Source of the DNA: Metaphire vulgaris | Lineage: Eukaryota > Annelida > Clitellata > Crassiclitellata > Megascolecidae | DNA: 64,000 bases | Direction: 5' to 3' | Assembly: GCA_018105865.1 (NCBI GenBank) | Contig: CM030853.1 | Span: 3,049,929-3,113,928 of the forward strand | Shown: one piece after another, positions 61,491 to 64,000 of the stretch | Position numbering within the stretch: position 1 is the stretch's first letter | Layout: the number at the start of each line of letters is the position of its first letter | Position numbers and translations under genes: made by a program | The notes under the pieces: model-generated | What the model was told of the DNA's origin: nothing | Databases searched by the model: none | What the model saw: only the letters and a program-made list of their open reading frames with translations

Positions 61491-61613
61491 TACGAATGAG
61501 CGTAACGTCTTGGAAGAGACGGCGACAGCGGCGACAGTCTGACTGCGCCGGCGACACGACGACGACGACGACGACGACGACTACCACCAGACCGTTTCCA
61601 TCTTCTATTCCAG

Positions 61614-61796
61614 GCCTTTCCGTCCGACGTGGAAGCGCTGGCAAAGACGCCTGACCACCATCTGGATACAATCTCTCCTCCTCCTCCTTCTCCTCCTTCT
61701 TCTCCATCAATCTGCGGCGGTAGCACTAGCGACGACGACGTCTCTGAAAGGACGAGAACATTTCTTCCCTTCTTGGGTCTTGAAACATGGTCGGAG
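61614..61796 (+). CDS. Probable internal coding exon of an unrecognised gene
   Basis: Pyrimidine-rich acceptor CATCTTCTATTCCAG, 61 stop-free codons, donor GAG|GTAAGC, phase 0 at both ends (183 bp). Begins AFPSDVEALAKTPDHHLDTI, then a run of Pro/Ser, then GGSTSDDDVSERTRTFLPFL and ends GLETWSE. Composition (acidic, Pro/Ser-rich linker) is protein-like, but I recognise no domain. An in-frame stop lies at 61503 and no ATG intervenes, so it cannot be a simple first exon in this frame. Neighbouring exons were not found inside the window. Confidence 0.5.
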
Positions 61797-61869
61797 GTAA
61801 GCGAGTTGGGGGGAAGCGGAGGAGAATCGTAAATCGATAAAGAATAATTTCTGTATCGTCTTCTATAGA

Positions 61870-62151
61870 CAGTGGCGTAACCAGGGGAAGGTTGGGGTTA
61901 GACTCCCCCTTGGCTGCCCGAAATGAAATATTTTTAATGAGTTTCTATGCATTTTTAATTTTATGACGCGACTTTGGTGGTCAAAACCCTCTTGGAAAAA
62001 TTTTTACGGTTTAAGAGGCGAGGTCCTTTTTTGCGTATCCGGAAAAAAACTAGAGGTTACTGCGTTTTTTGCTTGTTAAGATTTTTCAGAAGTTGGTCAC
62101 GGTCAAAACCAAAAACCAAGCCCCCTTCCGGAAATCCTGGCTGCGCCACTG
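61870..62151. mobile_element. hAT-like element with CAGTGGCGTA ends
   Basis: CAGTGGCGTAACCAGGGG ... AATCCTGGCTGCGCCACTG, about 280 bp, no coding capacity; no clear duplication. Solo ends of similar type occur at 5376, 17492, 23567 and 62418. Confidence 0.5.
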
Positions 62152-62199
62152 GTAGTAGCTAACGATACACGGGGAGAGGGCCGCTCCATTTGGGCAAAT

Positions 62200-62970
62200 T
62201 TTCAGAAACGTGGCGCCTTTTTCGAAAATTTCAATTCAACAAATTAAAAATTAAAACTGGCATAATTGAAAAACGTCTCCATTGCATTGGCCTACGTGGG
62301 GAGTCCAGGGGTGGTCCTCTATTAGGGCGGGACGACCTTTTTGCTCGCCACAACTTTATGCCCTCTCTTGTAAAGAAAAAAAATTGATGTGACCCCTATT
62401 CCGAAATCCTGGCTACGCCACTGCCTCTACGATTCTATTTTAGAAGGCTGGATCAAGAAACCACTATTTTCAGGAATTGACCTCTAAGGGAAGGGAAAAC
62501 TTATTTCTGCCACAGAAATAACATGGGGAATTTGGTGCATTTTTTCTTGACGAAATTTATGGGGGAATGGCCGCTGGCGTCAATCGACGGGGTTCCACTT
62601 AAAAATATGACCTCAAAATATTTGTTTGGGATAAAAAAATACGGCCCGGATATATCCCAAGCGAATACGTTTGTACATTAAGCCGGAAATCCTTGCCGTT
62701 CAACCAATCAGCTTCCAGGTTAGTGGGTCATCGCGCGATTGGCTGCGTTTTCTTGCGTCAACTCGAATTGTTGTGCGACATAAAAATGTGCTCGTAAAAT
62801 ATTTATAACTTCCAATAACATCATCCACGGCCTCATGACCCCCAACATTTCTACCCTGCGACACTTCTTTCCGATCGAAATCGCAGCTTTTAAAACGCAC
62901 ATCAACACCCGATTTGCAACAATCCTGTCGTCCGCCATCTTTAAAATAGGCGTGACTACTTTTTATCGTA
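62200..62970. other. Unassigned sequence with a solo repeat end
   Basis: A CTGGCTACGCCACTG end at about 62418; otherwise unique-looking. The minus frame at 62720-62938 is open but has no splice or family support. Confidence 0.35.
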
Positions 62971-62983
62971 CGATCCATCGCAT

Positions 62984-63181
62984 CATTAGCGTCGCCACTG
63001 GGGGGGGCAAATGGGGGCATCTGCCCCCTCCCCCAACCTGACCCCAGACCGCCTATCAGATTCGCGCAAACCCGATGAGAAAGTTTTTTTTGTGGGGTGT
63101 GGGGTGAGGTGGGGTAAGGAATCTGACACACCAGCCTCCTTTTGCCCCCCCCCCAACCCAAAATTCCTGGCGACGCCACTG
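62984..63181. mobile_element. hAT-like MITE with perfect 8-bp duplication
   Basis: CATTAGCGTCGCCACTGG ... CCTGGCGACGCCACTG, with CATCGCAT at 62976-62983 and 63182-63189. The interior is C-rich and G-rich. Confidence 0.7.
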
Positions 63182-63199
63182 CATCGCATACTGTCCGAG

Positions 63200-64000
63200 G
63201 ACAATGTAATGGACTCGAACGGGGTTATATCCCGGTAACATATCCCCCAATGCAGCGGCACCAACAGAAATTTTTCCAGGGGAGGGCAAGACACATTGGT
63301 CACGGTTAATATAGTTTTCAAGATATTCACTTATTACGCAGTTCCTATAGTTAAAGTCAAGTTTCTCAATTTCACTTTGTGTATCTGTATGGTGGTTTTA
63401 GTGTGAAAATATTAGTTAAAGGCAAATATAGTTAGTTGCAAAAGTATATATGCATTTTCCAGGGGAGGCAACTGCCCCCTCTTGCCCCACTGTGTGGGCG
63501 CCCAAGCCGCCCATGCCCTAAAGGGCTATGGTTATATGCCCTAATGAGCTATGGTTATAGCGTGCCTTGCATTTCCTTTCTAGTACATTATCTCTGCGGT
63601 AACATTCAGAAAATATCCGCAAACAGTCGAAAACCCGCAAATTTGTCGTGTGACTTCTGTGCACAACTAACCATACATTAGACTAAAAATACTATTAGTA
63701 GACTTCGAAGCCGTCATCCCTGCGCGCCTGATTAGAGACCTATACTCTTGTCACTCTAGATCTCTGCATCATTTGTCTGTCATTACGGGTGACTACAGCC
63801 TAGGCATTGGTTCACGTCATAACTGCCAACTGGTACACCAATATTCGCTGCATGAAATAGGGCTTAAATCAATTTTTTCTGTCTAAAAGGACAGTTTGGC
63901 AGGACCGCAGTTGACGTCAATTACTGATTTCCTAATAAATAGCCGGAGAAAAACCGTACTAATGACATCAGTAATGATAAATCGAATTCCATAATAACTC
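63200..64000. other. Unassigned right edge
   Basis: No repeat ends found; a 70-codon stop-free plus frame (63680-63886) lacks recognisable features. Confidence 0.35.

Noticed and set aside
62700..63179. 159-codon minus-strand ORF
   Set aside because: More than a third is hAT MITE sequence (62984-63181); the remainder has no family match or splice support.
63680..63886. 70-codon stop-free frame (VDFEAVIPARLIRDLYS...)
   Set aside because: No ATG or clear splice sites; a stop-free run of this length is expected by chance several times in 64 kb.

Overview
This is animal (metazoan) nuclear DNA: intron-rich, AT-leaning, and packed with long microsatellites and short non-autonomous DNA transposons. 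There are no bacterial operons, no CRISPR array and no long ORFs. The species cannot be named from this sequence. The gene structure and repeat style suggest a marine invertebrate (echinoderm, hemichordate or mollusc grade), but that is a guess.

The one gene I can identify lies on the minus strand and spans about 34 kb (48335 down to 14194). It is a MAX-dimerisation protein of the MXD/MAD/MXI1 family, a basic helix-loop-helix leucine-zipper repressor. I reconstructed six small coding exons by hand. Exon 1 (48281-48335) carries the SIN3-interaction helix. Exon 2 (33182-33413) has the EHGYA motif, a polyserine run and a basic NLS-like patch. Exon 3 (26194-26223, only 30 bp) holds half of the basic region. 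Exon 4 (25265-25379) has the rest of the basic region and helix-loop-helix. Exon 5 (21727-21928) holds the leucine zipper. Exon 6 (14194-14351) is the acidic, serine-rich tail and stop. All five junctions keep frame, use GT...AG, and together give 263 residues. By family knowledge the protein pairs with MAX, binds CACGTG E-boxes and recruits SIN3/HDAC to oppose MYC.

Outside this gene, support is thin. A 61-codon stop-free segment with good splice sites (61614-61796, plus strand) is probably an exon of an unrecognised gene, with a promoter-like GC/TATA stretch about 200 bp upstream. A possible terminal exon lies at 56735-56972 (minus). Weaker coding-like islands occur at 31.92-32.09, 47.75-47.91 and 57.45-57.55 kb.

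The rest is repeats. Families with diagnostic ends include: a 80-bp TTAA-ended palindromic MITE (four copies); a roughly 175-bp pogo/Tigger-like MITE with TA duplications (six good copies, one inserted in an AGT microsatellite, one nested in another transposon whose empty counterpart is also in the window); several hAT-like MITEs with 8-bp duplications; a family with GTTTAWTCTAG-type ends; a TA-flanked GGGGCTGTCC element; small mariner-like MITEs; a 45-bp-arm fold-back; and a tRNA-derived SINE. Microsatellites include a pure (GCC)87 tract and a 360-bp purine tract inside the MXD gene. From 1 to about 12.9 kb, and from about 49 to 61 kb, I see essentially only repeats, microsatellites and unassigned sequence.
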